38,776 nucleotides of DNA, taken from Thermoproteota archaeon (GTDB lineage Archaea; Thermoproteota; Thermoprotei_A; EX4484-217-1; JAPDJV01). The stretch is taken from positions 1-38,776 of the forward strand of contig JAPDJV010000017.1 of assembly GCA_029258925.1 (NCBI GenBank). The letters run 5' to 3'. The notes under the pieces are model-generated. The model saw only the letters and a program-made list of their open reading frames with translations. It ran no database searches and was not told the origin of the DNA. The translations under genes were made by a program, and so were the position numbers. Shown piece after piece: positions 25,588-32,981 of the stretch. Each line of letters opens with the position of its first letter. Within the stretch, counting starts at the first letter, position 1.

Positions 25588-27264
25588 TTGTTTAGACCTG
25601 AGAGAATGGTTCGGGTAACATTTATTTATCCTAGAGAACTCGAGGATAAGTTAACATATGCACTACTTAAAACTAAGAGCTTTCAGCCAACAAAACCCAG
25701 TAAAGTCCTATCGACTCTATCTGAAGCTAGGGGAAGAGAACTATCAGTAAAAGTGTCAACGTTAATGACTAAAATCAATTCCCTACTAGAGAAATATAAG
25801 GAGCCTGTAGAGGGGGTAGGAGAGAGTTTAAAGAAAACCCTTAGGAAGCCAACAGTATATGAAGCTGCTAACTGGAACGATCTCGTAGATAGAATAGAGG
25901 AGAGAGTAAGGGAGTTAGAGAGAGCATTATCGGAGGCGCAGGAGAGAGGAGAGAGCGGCGCTATTAGGAAGTACAGGCAGGAACTCTTAGATCTGCAGGA
26001 GGCGTTAGAAGTATGCAACGATGTTATAACGGTTTTGAACGAGACACGTGTTTCAAAATACTTTGCACAAACCGCCGGCTTTATTCCGAAATCCAGGCTA
26101 AGCAAGGCTTTAGAAGAAGTCTACAATGAATGTGGAAGGAAAGTGCTCGTGTTAACAGAGGAAACCGAGGAAGCTCCAACCCATATAGAATATCCATGGT
26201 GGCTAAAGCCTTTCATGACGATAACTTGTCTCTACGGAGCCCCGAATTACAGGGAGATCTCTCCAGTACCTTTCTTAGCGTTCACATTTCCACTATTCTT
26301 CGGGCTAATGTTTGCTGACACCGGGCACGGCATATTCCTAATACTAGCTGGTCTACTCATATACTATAAGTTCAAGGAGCAGGAGGGCATGAGAATACTG
26401 GGAATGATAAGCATATACTTCGGAATATTTGCGGCAATAGCCGGCTTTTTCTCAGGCGAATTCTTCGGGCCAGCACCACCCTTAGGACCAGCATATAAGA
26501 GCATTGTTAAGAAAATTCTTGGAATACCTGAAACGGAACTACTACCTCTTGAAATAGAGCTCGGAGGAGAAAATATAACCCCTGTAATAATGTGGATCTT
26601 AATACTCTCTATAAAAATTGGAATACTTCAAATGCTACTGGGTTTCGTAATTTCGATAATAAATGAGGCTATGAGGAAAGAGTACTTAGATCTCTTCACA
26701 GTGACCATCCCGCAAACACTCGTCTTCATTGTTGGAACATTACCCTTCTTGCTAGCAATAGTAGAGGGAGCTTCAGTAAAACTGCCTCTACTAAACTATC
26801 CCGGACTCAACATGATGTGGGTTAACACCGTCCTCGGACTACTAGTGATATTAGCCTTCGCAAAACCCCTAGCGTGCAAATTATTGAGAGTTGAGGAAGA
26901 GGAAGGTTTTGGCTTCTCAATGTTTGAGGCATTCGACTTCCTGTTAAGAATAGTGAGCAATACCGCCTCCTATATGAGGATCCTTGCTCTCCTCATGGCT
27001 CACATAGGTTTAATGTACGTATTCTACGTTCTAGGAAACCTAGTAGCTCAACCTTTACCACTAATGCTAAGCGGTATAGCGTTTGGCATAGTTTACGCTC
27101 TAGGAAATATAATAACGATAGGATTGGAGTCCATAATAGTCTTCGCCCACACAGCAAGGCTTCACTTCTACGAGTGGTTCAGCAAGTTCTACCTAGGTGA
27201 CGGAGTAACGTTCACTCCGGTCAAAGCGTCTAGGATAAGGGTTGCCGTGAAAATCGGTGGGTAA
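25588..27264 (+). CDS. atpI: A-type ATP synthase subunit I (a)
   Basis: A 558-residue membrane stator subunit that forms the ion half-channels against the K ring. The N-terminal half is cytoplasmic and coiled-coil-rich. From about residue 230, multiple transmembrane helices follow, including PVPFLAFTFPLFFGLMFADT with GHG, SNTASYMRILALLMAHIGL, and the last helix, all conserved in the family; the arginine in SYMRIL is the expected channel residue. At 558 it is shorter than the usual 620-700, the difference being in the N-terminal domain. TTG at 25588 follows GGGG by seven bases; ATG at 25606 is an alternative. It is transcribed opposite to the other ATPase genes. Confidence 0.92.
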   Translation: MFRPERMVRVTFIYPRELEDKLTYALLKTKSFQPTKPSKVLSTLSEARGRELSVKVSTLMTKINSLLEKYKEPVEGVGESLKKTLRKPTVYEAANWNDLVDRIEERVRELERALSEAQERGESGAIRKYRQELLDLQEALEVCNDVITVLNETRVSKYFAQTAGFIPKSRLSKALEEVYNECGRKVLVLTEETEEAPTHIEYPWWLKPFMTITCLYGAPNYREISPVPFLAFTFPLFFGLMFADTGHGIFLILAGLLIYYKFKEQEGMRILGMISIYFGIFAAIAGFFSGEFFGPAPPLGPAYKSIVKKILGIPETELLPLEIELGGENITPVIMWILILSIKIGILQMLLGFVISIINEAMRKEYLDLFTVTIPQTLVFIVGTLPFLLAIVEGASVKLPLLNYPGLNMMWVNTVLGLLVILAFAKPLACKLLRVEEEEGFGFSMFEAFDFLLRIVSNTASYMRILALLMAHIGLMYVFYVLGNLVAQPLPLMLSGIAFGIVYALGNIITIGLESIIVFAHTARLHFYEWFSKFYLGDGVTFTPVKASRIRVAVKIGG

Positions 27265-27283
27265 AAATAGTTGAAATCGATCA

Positions 27284-28345
27284 TCACATATATATTAGGT
27301 TTTCAACTATTACTGCTCTCTTAACTCTAGCTTCAATAGCTGATGCAATTAGGGCTATATCCCTAACCTCAAACTCCTTTAATAGGGAAGTCGCCACGGC
27401 TACACCTACACTAAACGGTAGAGACGTTATTATGCTCTCTGATCTAGCTCTCAGAAGCCTCATTATTTGAGTTGGAATATCCTGGGGTCCAATGTATCTA
27501 AGCCCCAATCTAACTAGTTCTGAGCTGAGTCTAGAACGGGAGAATATTTCAATAGCTTCCAACACGCTCTTCGATTTAACCATCGATTCCAGCAAGTCTC
27601 TCGAAATCATGTAATAGCCTGACACTATGCTTCTATCCAACACCTCTTGAGGCAGACCCCTATAAACACCTCCTATAACAGTCATTATATTATACATGTC
27701 TATTAGTACTCCGAGAAGTCTATTACAGTGTCTTTTGTCATTCCCCTTCAATTTTATTAAATGCCCTAAAAGATTATCGTAAACGTACTTGTCTAGAAAT
27801 ATTGAGAATATAATGGGGTCTCTTAGTTCCTCATACGTTCTAAGTGCTTGAGAAACGTATTTACCGAGTCTAGGCTCGATTTCAGAGATGGTCGATATAG
27901 CCCTCACAAGATCTTCGACTTCTAACATACTAGCAATTAGAGAGCTCCAATCAGTTTTAACATAGGCTTTGGGGTCATAGAATTCTTTAATAGCGTTAAT
28001 AGTCCCATCAATTATAGCCCTTAATATTATCTTCAATGCGTCTACAGCTTGTCTCTTCAGCAGAGAATCCATAACCTCTCGGGGAGGACCTGAAGGAGTG
28101 ACATTTTTCAGATCGTAAATTGTATCGACCAAGCTTTTCCTTATGGCGCACTCAATGGCTCTAGAGGATACAGGATGCCTCATTTCCTTAAGGTAGGGAG
28201 AGTAACTAGTCTCGCCTAGCTTAAACAATAGGTCGTCTAGATCCCTAGCTCCCAGCAATTTCATAATACCTTCTCTTCTTAGAAGTAGTCCTTTATGGAA
28301 AAAAACCTTGGGTGCCAGATATGCGTATCTAGATGCCAAAACCAT
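27284..28345 (-). CDS. atpC: A-type ATP synthase subunit C
   Basis: About 353 residues of the V-type AC39/subunit C family, an all-helical funnel that joins the central stalk to the K ring. The N-terminal YAYLAPKVFFHKGLLL and the repeated internal helices match the family, as does the length. The ATG at 28345 overlaps the stop of the upstream subunit H gene (TGATG); a GTG at 28348 is also possible. It forms a two-gene unit with H and converges on subunit I. Confidence 0.88.
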   Translation of the reverse strand: MVLASRYAYLAPKVFFHKGLLLRREGIMKLLGARDLDDLLFKLGETSYSPYLKEMRHPVSSRAIECAIRKSLVDTIYDLKNVTPSGPPREVMDSLLKRQAVDALKIILRAIIDGTINAIKEFYDPKAYVKTDWSSLIASMLEVEDLVRAISTISEIEPRLGKYVSQALRTYEELRDPIIFSIFLDKYVYDNLLGHLIKLKGNDKRHCNRLLGVLIDMYNIMTVIGGVYRGLPQEVLDRSIVSGYYMISRDLLESMVKSKSVLEAIEIFSRSRLSSELVRLGLRYIGPQDIPTQIMRLLRARSESIITSLPFSVGVAVATSLLKEFEVRDIALIASAIEARVKRAVIVENLIYM

Positions 28346-28692
28346 CACTCTCGAACCGTTAACTCTAAAAATCTATTTACGACCTCTAGTTTGGCCTTCT
28401 CCCAGTTTGCTCTTGAAATCTCGACTATTCTCTCCATCTCCTTTTTCATGATCTCGGCAATTTTAGCTTCTTCTTCCTTAGTCTTCTTAGCATACTTCTC
28501 CCTTAAATCCAGCTTGTATTCTTCAACAACGTCCAAGACCTTGTTTCGAAGGGAGGTAATTTCCTCGAGAAACAAGGTCTTCATGTTTTCTGAAATAGAG
28601 TGAGCTTTCTCCAACAGCTTGTCTATTTCGGCTTCAAATTCTCTTAGAATATTTATTATTGTAGTTAACTCGGTAGTCTCTTCAGCGGCCAT
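28345..28692 (-). CDS. atpH: A-type ATP synthase subunit H (peripheral stalk)
   Basis: A 115-residue, strongly charged, continuous coiled coil (EFEAEIDKLLEKAHSISENM to AKIAEIMKKEMERIVEIS) that should pair with subunit E in the peripheral stalk. The frame opens at 28707, but the ATG at 28692 has GGTG nine bases upstream and gives MAAEE. It is coupled to subunit C by a TGATG overlap. The sequence is low in diagnostic residues, so the call rests on the coiled coil plus operon position. Confidence 0.8.
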   Translation of the reverse strand: MAAEETTELTTIINILREFEAEIDKLLEKAHSISENMKTLFLEEITSLRNKVLDVVEEYKLDLREKYAKKTKEEEAKIAEIMKKEMERIVEISRANWEKAKLEVVNRFLELTVRE

Positions 28693-28783
28693 ATCTAGAT
28701 ACACCATTCGCAGTGTTTAAGATTGTGTAGTCAAGCAGTAAATAGTAAAGGTACACATATTAATTGTTTTTCTGTCCTCGAAA

Positions 28784-29575
28784 CTATTGAACCAGTATTT
28801 TCCTTGTAACGAGAATATATCCTGTGTGTCCTATCATCCTTGTCCTCGGTCTAAGCTCGTCTACTGACGGCTTATACTCTCTTAGAAGAGTCTCAAATAT
28901 TGTGGGTTTTATGAAGCCTCCGTGCTCGTATAACGCCTTAATGATCTTCCCCACCTGAACTATCGTCGGCATGAATGCTACAAGTATCCCTGAAGATTTT
29001 AGAGAATTATATGATGCCTCCAACGCATTCCATGGATCCGGCATGTCTAGAAAAACTGCATCAACATCGCATTCATCAATCCCCTCCCTGATATCCTTAA
29101 TTTTAAGCGTCACATATGGTAGTAACCCTGCCAGCTCCAAGTTTCTCTTAGCAACTTTAATATTGACCTCGCTGATATCGTAGGAGTATACTTTACCCTC
29201 TGGCCTCACTAGGTATGCTAGAAATGCCGTCAAAACTCCACTACCTGTCCCGGCTTCAACGACTATTGATCCAGATGATATCCCTGAAAAAAGTATTATT
29301 GAAGCTAGATCTTTTGGATATATTATTTGAGTTCTCCTCTTAAATCCGTAGAGCACTATATCGACAAGTAGCGGTTTTAATACAAAATATCTTATCCCTA
29401 TACTAGTCCTACAAGTAGAGCCGTAAGGTATTCCTATTAGATCCTCTAATCTGATAACCCCCTTATCTGTATGGAGCTCTGCGCCTCTAGAAGCTCTTAC
29501 AATGTACTTTCTCCTCTCGTCAAAGTAAATTAAGCAGAGACTTCCCTCCTCTACAAGAACCTCTCTTGAAGTCAA
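28784..29575 (-). CDS. trmI: tRNA (adenine-N1)-methyltransferase TrmI
   Basis: A 263-residue class I AdoMet-dependent methyltransferase. Motif I is VVEAGTGSGVLTA (about 105-117), and DISEVNIKVAKRN supplies the acidic ribose-binding residue. DAVFLDMPDPWNALE carries the DXPDPW active-site motif of TrmI/Trm61. Archaeal TrmI makes m1A at positions 57/58 of the tRNA T loop, next to the TrmY target. The N-terminal beta domain is present. It starts with TTG at 29575, after GGGTGG, nine bases downstream of a small ORF. Confidence 0.9.
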   Translation of the reverse strand: MTSREVLVEEGSLCLIYFDERRKYIVRASRGAELHTDKGVIRLEDLIGIPYGSTCRTSIGIRYFVLKPLLVDIVLYGFKRRTQIIYPKDLASIILFSGISSGSIVVEAGTGSGVLTAFLAYLVRPEGKVYSYDISEVNIKVAKRNLELAGLLPYVTLKIKDIREGIDECDVDAVFLDMPDPWNALEASYNSLKSSGILVAFMPTIVQVGKIIKALYEHGGFIKPTIFETLLREYKPSVDELRPRTRMIGHTGYILVTRKILVQ

Positions 29576-29584
29576 GAAACCACC

Positions 29585-29770
29585 CTAACTACAGTCCTTA
29601 GATAAGGAATCTAACTTCTTCAAAATCTTCTCCAAACAATCCTCAACTCTGTTAAGTTTTTCAGATATCTCAATCTGTCTTTTAAGTATAGCTGTTAATG
29701 TCTCCATAATGCTGAGGTACATGAACGATTGTGGGTGTCCAGCAATATACTTTCTAAACTCCTCTCCCAT
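29585..29770 (-). CDS. Small helical protein upstream of trmI (61 aa)
   Basis: A 61-residue frame starting with ATG at 29770. After MGEEFRKYIAGHPQSFMYLS, the rest is an amphipathic, heptad-like helix ending in ILKKLDSLSKDCS. Only nine bases separate it from trmI, so it is probably co-transcribed. No family is recognised; the helix suggests a coiled-coil partner protein. It is next to a decayed region, so it could also be the preserved end of an older gene. Confidence 0.5.
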   Translation of the reverse strand: MGEEFRKYIAGHPQSFMYLSIMETLTAILKRQIEISEKLNRVEDCLEKILKKLDSLSKDCS

Positions 29771-29819
29771 ACATATCTCCTACATTACCGTCTCCCGCCC
29801 TAGGTCATTGTATGTCTCT

Positions 29820-29921
29820 CTAGGACGGGTTATGCCTCCGCTCATGCTTCATCACGGCCACTAGCCGTTCCACGTGGAGTTCATAGACGCCCTTCAGGAG
29901 AGCCACAGCACAACCCCACAT
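29820..29921 (-). pseudogene. Gene fragment with VYEL-LVA motif
   Basis: ATG at 29921 opens a 33-residue frame containing LLKGVYELHVERLVAVMKHE and ending at TAG (29822-29820). The same frame continues upstream as coding-like sequence but is broken by two TAG codons, so this is probably the tail of a decayed gene. Family unknown. Confidence 0.3.
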
Positions 29922-30491
29922 CTAGGCGCCCCTCAACTAGACTATCCTCCGAGCACTCTTATCATCGGAACACCAAGATAAAGGCCTACAAAAGCCTATA
30001 AAAAACTTACACTTGAAGATATTAACATACTGTTTCTCGCCTACGTCTGTATAGGTCTCCGTAGGAGTCGTCCATCACAGCACCTTGGCATGTCCGCTTA
30101 CGGTCTTCAACTCCACAGTTTGGAAGGCAGAGATATCAGCGAACACGGTTTCATTCAGTAGCTAAATATGCCTTTAGACTAGTTAAAGCTTAAAGATTTA
30201 CTTAAGGAATACACACGATCCCGCAGAGACTATAAAGATGAAGAAAGCAGAAGCCAGTAACAAACCCTTGTCTTTAAGTTGGAAGCTCAGTTCTGGCGTC
30301 GTTCTTCATCAATCCGAAATACCAGCCATCATCATAGCATACACACCTTACTATATGTCTCATTTTAGAAAAACTTACTGGTGTAAAATTCCTTGAAAAG
30401 AATATTATTCCCAGTCCATGTTGTCCTAGGTCTTGGGAGGGGTTCGCCATTAAATCCATGTAATCTAAGCATTATGTGAGTTTGACTGTTA

Positions 30492-30635
30492 TTAGTAGTG
30501 TATTAGTCCTAACCTTCCAGATGAAGGTATGGATAAACTAGGAAAGTAAATATCTGCGAAAGTCTGTAGACTACGAATCTCAGCTACAAGTTCTTTAAGG
30601 AATAGTTCATAGACTTCAAGCACGCCCATCTCCAT
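30492..30635 (-). CDS. Small ORF or remnant (47 aa) with VYEL-LVA motif
   Basis: ATG at 30635 opens a 47-residue frame beginning MEMGVLEVYELFLKELVAEI and ending SGRLGLIHY. A TATA-like CTATATACTTATTAA lies at about 30672-30686 on the minus strand, properly spaced, and a GAGG precedes the ATG closely. It resembles the fragment at 29820-29921. It may be a live small gene or the best-preserved piece of a decayed one; no function can be given. Confidence 0.35.
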   Translation of the reverse strand: MEMGVLEVYELFLKELVAEIRSLQTFADIYFPSLSIPSSGRLGLIHY

Positions 30636-30752
30636 AGTCCTCAATGCTTCATCAAACTGGATGACAAAAACTTAATAAGTATATAGAGGTTCGACCATAT
30701 TCCAGCATTAAAAATTCCTAAAATCTACAGAAGTAGTCAATACTCATGAGAG

Positions 30753-31226
30753 TTGAAACAGTTTCGTAGGCGAGAATTATTGGAGTTAAAGTACTTGATG
30801 TCAATAAAACCTAGGTACTCTAGGAAGATCTTTGCTGGTCTCAAAAAGTACGAGCTGAGAAGATTTACGGGAACAACTATCGTTGAAGGATCTAAGATAA
30901 TAGTTTATGAGAGTGGACATGTTAAGGCAATTGTAGGAGAGTTCACGGCTGGAAAAGTCTTTGAGGGAGACTACAATACGCTAAGGAGAATGCTGTCTAA
31001 ACATATCGGCAGAGGCATAGATAGAGAGGATTTGAAATACATTGAAGGAGCCAGAAGAGCCATGGCCATACAGGTGCTCAATCCAACATTATATAACATC
31101 AAAGTAAAATTGAATCAGCTAAGGAATATAATACCAGGCTTTATGCCTCCAATAAGCTTCAGAAGATTATATCCAGGAGAACCACTGGTAAAGCTGTTAA
31201 TTGAGAAAGTTTCTAGGAAATACTAA
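30753..31226 (+). CDS. ASCH-domain (PUA-like) protein
   Basis: A protein of up to 157 residues. LMSIKPRYSRKIFAGLKKYELRR (residues 15-37, key residues S17, I18, K19, P20, K33, E35, R37) is the opening strand and helix of an ASCH domain, a PUA-like fold predicted to bind RNA. The rest of the domain follows through SKIIVYESG and GEFTAGKVFEG. Related archaeal proteins are annotated as predicted regulators, without a proven target. TTG at 30753 opens the frame, but homologues usually start near MSIKP, here the ATG at 30798, giving 142 residues. It stands alone beside the decayed region. Confidence 0.75.
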   Translation: MKQFRRRELLELKYLMSIKPRYSRKIFAGLKKYELRRFTGTTIVEGSKIIVYESGHVKAIVGEFTAGKVFEGDYNTLRRMLSKHIGRGIDREDLKYIEGARRAMAIQVLNPTLYNIKVKLNQLRNIIPGFMPPISFRRLYPGEPLVKLLIEKVSRKY

Positions 31227-31354
31227 CAAATAATTAGGAATTCGCAAAAGACCCTAATTGCCAAAATAACTCTACACTATTGCAAGTAGCACACTGAGCT
31301 TTCTACACCTTGACTAAATATTATATTAATTAGTGAGAGACGTTTGATGGTGGT

Positions 31355-31552
31355 TCACGTTAAAACCCTTCCCCTACTCCTGTGATAGCCCAACACGTAG
31401 CGGTCTTCGGCTGTGAGCCATAATTCTCTTCTCAGCAAATCCCTGATAGCTATTCTTATCGCTTCGCTCCTAGAAGAATACCTCCCATTCCTGACAAGCT
31501 CGTCTAAACCTTCAATGTATGCCTCTGGCATTTTTACTGTTACGAGCTTCAT
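31355..31552 (-). CDS. Ribbon-helix-helix (CopG/Arc-type) DNA-binding protein
   Basis: A 65-residue protein with the classic RHH pattern: an N-terminal strand [16 protein letters not shown], a helix with [17 protein letters not shown], and a second helix [11 protein letters not shown]. The C-terminal tail is basic. Such proteins bind DNA as dimers and act as repressors or antitoxins. The ATG at 31552 has GGTG close upstream; a GTG at 31561 is an alternative. No toxin-like partner adjoins it, so it is more likely a stand-alone regulator. Confidence 0.8.
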   Translation of the reverse strand: MKLVTVKMPEAYIEGLDELVRNGRYSSRSEAIRIAIRDLLRRELWLTAEDRYVLGYHRSRGRVLT

Positions 31553-31637
31553 TTCGAACACCAGTTATATGATGAAGGCCGTGAATGACTTATAAACACT
31601 AACCATTAATAATACGGTTAATACTACTAGTAGAACA

Positions 31638-32060
31638 TCATACGCTAATGAAGGGAGGTATTTCCTTCAACGTTATTATAGGTATAGCTACTACCCCTGG
31701 TCTAGTGGTCTTTGAGAACTCTAATTTCTCTCCTCTCTCATCAGATCTTAACAAGATGTAGTTTTTATCGTCGTGCTCTCCAGATAACTCAACGTAATAG
31801 AATATCGGTAAGCCGTGGTATTTGTAGAAATCCCTGAATACTGCTAGCAAACCATAAATGGTCTTATCACCCTTCTTGAATCTTAAAACATATACTGGTT
31901 GACCTAGTGTCGCAAGAGATCCGGCGAATCTAGCTATATCGTTTATTGAGTCTACTCTAATCGAAATAGTCTTGTTCGCTATACTACTATCAATCACAGA
32001 CATCGGGGTCACCATGGAATAGTTTATTAGATGCCCGTCAGACCTGCGCGGGCTCAGCAT
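31638..32060 (-). CDS. Uncharacterised protein (about 120-140 aa)
   Basis: A soluble alpha/beta protein. TISIRVDSINDIARFAGSLA and PVYVLRFKKGDKTIYGLLAV suggest strands flanking a helix, and YHGLPIFYYVEL is followed by a short acidic loop. No motif is recognised. The frame starts at ATG 32060, but ATG at 32015 or at 32003 (which has GGTGA upstream) could be the real start. It is divergent from the KaiC-like ATPase across about 110 bases, so the two may share regulation. Confidence 0.6.
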   Translation of the reverse strand: MLSPRRSDGHLINYSMVTPMSVIDSSIANKTISIRVDSINDIARFAGSLATLGQPVYVLRFKKGDKTIYGLLAVFRDFYKYHGLPIFYYVELSGEHDDKNYILLRSDERGEKLEFSKTTRPGVVAIPIITLKEIPPFISV

Positions 32061-32134
32061 CAGCTGTTCTAAGCCCTTTCGAGCATCATCATTCTCACTA
32101 CTATTAGATCCGATAGAGTTAATAATGATTTCTC

Positions 32135-32143
32135 ATAAATATA
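32135..32143 (+). promoter_or_regulatory. TATA box of the KaiC-like gene
   Basis: ATAAATATA lies about 30 bases before the GTG start at 32171, so the transcript would have a very short leader with GAGG as its ribosome binding site. Confidence 0.45.
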
Positions 32144-32170
32144 GGTCGAATAATTAAAGAGGCCAGCGAA

Positions 32171-32971
32171 GTGAGTATTGAGAGATTATCTACTGGAATA
32201 AAAGAGTTCGATAATCTAGTGGAGGGAGGTATTCCACGAGGATTCCTGGTTGCAGTAGTGGGGGAACCCGGAACCGGCAAAACAATATTCTGCATGTCAT
32301 TTATCAATAAGGGGATTTTGGAAGGAGACTTGAATGTATATGTTACTACGGAGGAGTCTAGGGAAAGTATTATAAAGCAGGCTAAGCAGTTTGGATGGAA
32401 TTTCGACAATGCAATTAACAATGGCAAACTGATCATTATAGATGCATTAATGGGATTATCAGATGATCCCTGGTCTCTTACTTCACTAGACATAGAAGAT
32501 TTAGTAAATAAGATCATTGAAGCTAAGAAAACTCTGGGCTATGGGAGAGCAAGACTTGTGATAGACTCTCTCTCAGCTTTCTGGCTTGACAAGCCGGCAA
32601 TGGCTAGGAAGTATTCTTATGTTGTTAAAAGAGTGTTATCAAGATGGGGTTTCACAATCCTAGCCGTATCCCAATATGCCGTAACCACGTCTCTGGGATT
32701 TGGTTTCGGCATAGAGCACATAGCTGATGGAATAATAAGGTTTAGAAGGGCTGTTATAGGAGGAGAGCTCAAGAGATTTGTCATGGTTGAGAAAATGCGT
32801 CAAACCCAGCACGATCTGAGAATGCACGAAGTAGATATACTGAGCAATATAGGTTTAATTATTAAGAGACCAACAAAGTATAGGAGAGAAGACCTTGCTC
32901 TACCGAGAGACGTAGTCAAGAAAATCATCGAATCCGAGAAGAAAAAACAGTTAGAGCTCTTCTTTAGCTAA
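32171..32971 (+). CDS. KaiC-like RecA-superfamily ATPase
   Basis: A 266-residue single-domain KaiC/RadA-like ATPase. Walker A GEPGTGKT is at residues 31-38, the acidic TTEES at 59-63 carries the likely catalytic glutamates, and Walker B RLVIDSLSA has D132. The opening RLSTGIKEFDNLVEGGIPRG is typical of archaeal KaiC-like proteins, which are widespread and mostly of unknown function. The C-terminus is basic and ends KKKQLELFFS. The start is GTG at 32171. It converges with ppsA, the stops being about 10 bases apart. Confidence 0.88.
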   Translation: MSIERLSTGIKEFDNLVEGGIPRGFLVAVVGEPGTGKTIFCMSFINKGILEGDLNVYVTTEESRESIIKQAKQFGWNFDNAINNGKLIIIDALMGLSDDPWSLTSLDIEDLVNKIIEAKKTLGYGRARLVIDSLSAFWLDKPAMARKYSYVVKRVLSRWGFTILAVSQYAVTTSLGFGFGIEHIADGIIRFRRAVIGGELKRFVMVEKMRQTQHDLRMHEVDILSNIGLIIKRPTKYRREDLALPRDVVKKIIESEKKKQLELFFS

Positions 32972-32981
32972 TTCGAACTAG

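Larger units (their letters stand above)
29771..30752. other. About 1 kb of mostly decayed sequence
   Basis: No intact long gene is visible. Minus-strand frames with protein-like composition are broken by stops: a 33-codon frame (29820-29921), a 20-codon stretch near 30090-30150, a doubtful 61-codon frame (30274-30459), and a 47-codon ORF (30492-30635). The first and last share the pattern VYELxxxxLVA, which suggests remnants of related genes or of a decayed mobile element. No inverted terminal repeats, tRNA or CRISPR repeats are apparent. Confidence 0.45.

Noticed and set aside
30274-30459. 61-codon minus-strand frame
   Set aside because: No ribosome binding site, no family pattern, and it lies in a region with broken frames; kept only as part of the decayed stretch.
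31355-31561. RHH gene as antitoxin of a toxin-antitoxin pair
   Set aside because: No toxin-like gene adjoins it on the same strand.
32940-32971. PIP box at the C-terminus of the KaiC-like ATPase (QLELFFS)
   Set aside because: The spacing does not fit QxxLxxFF; the Phe pair is two residues too close to the Gln.
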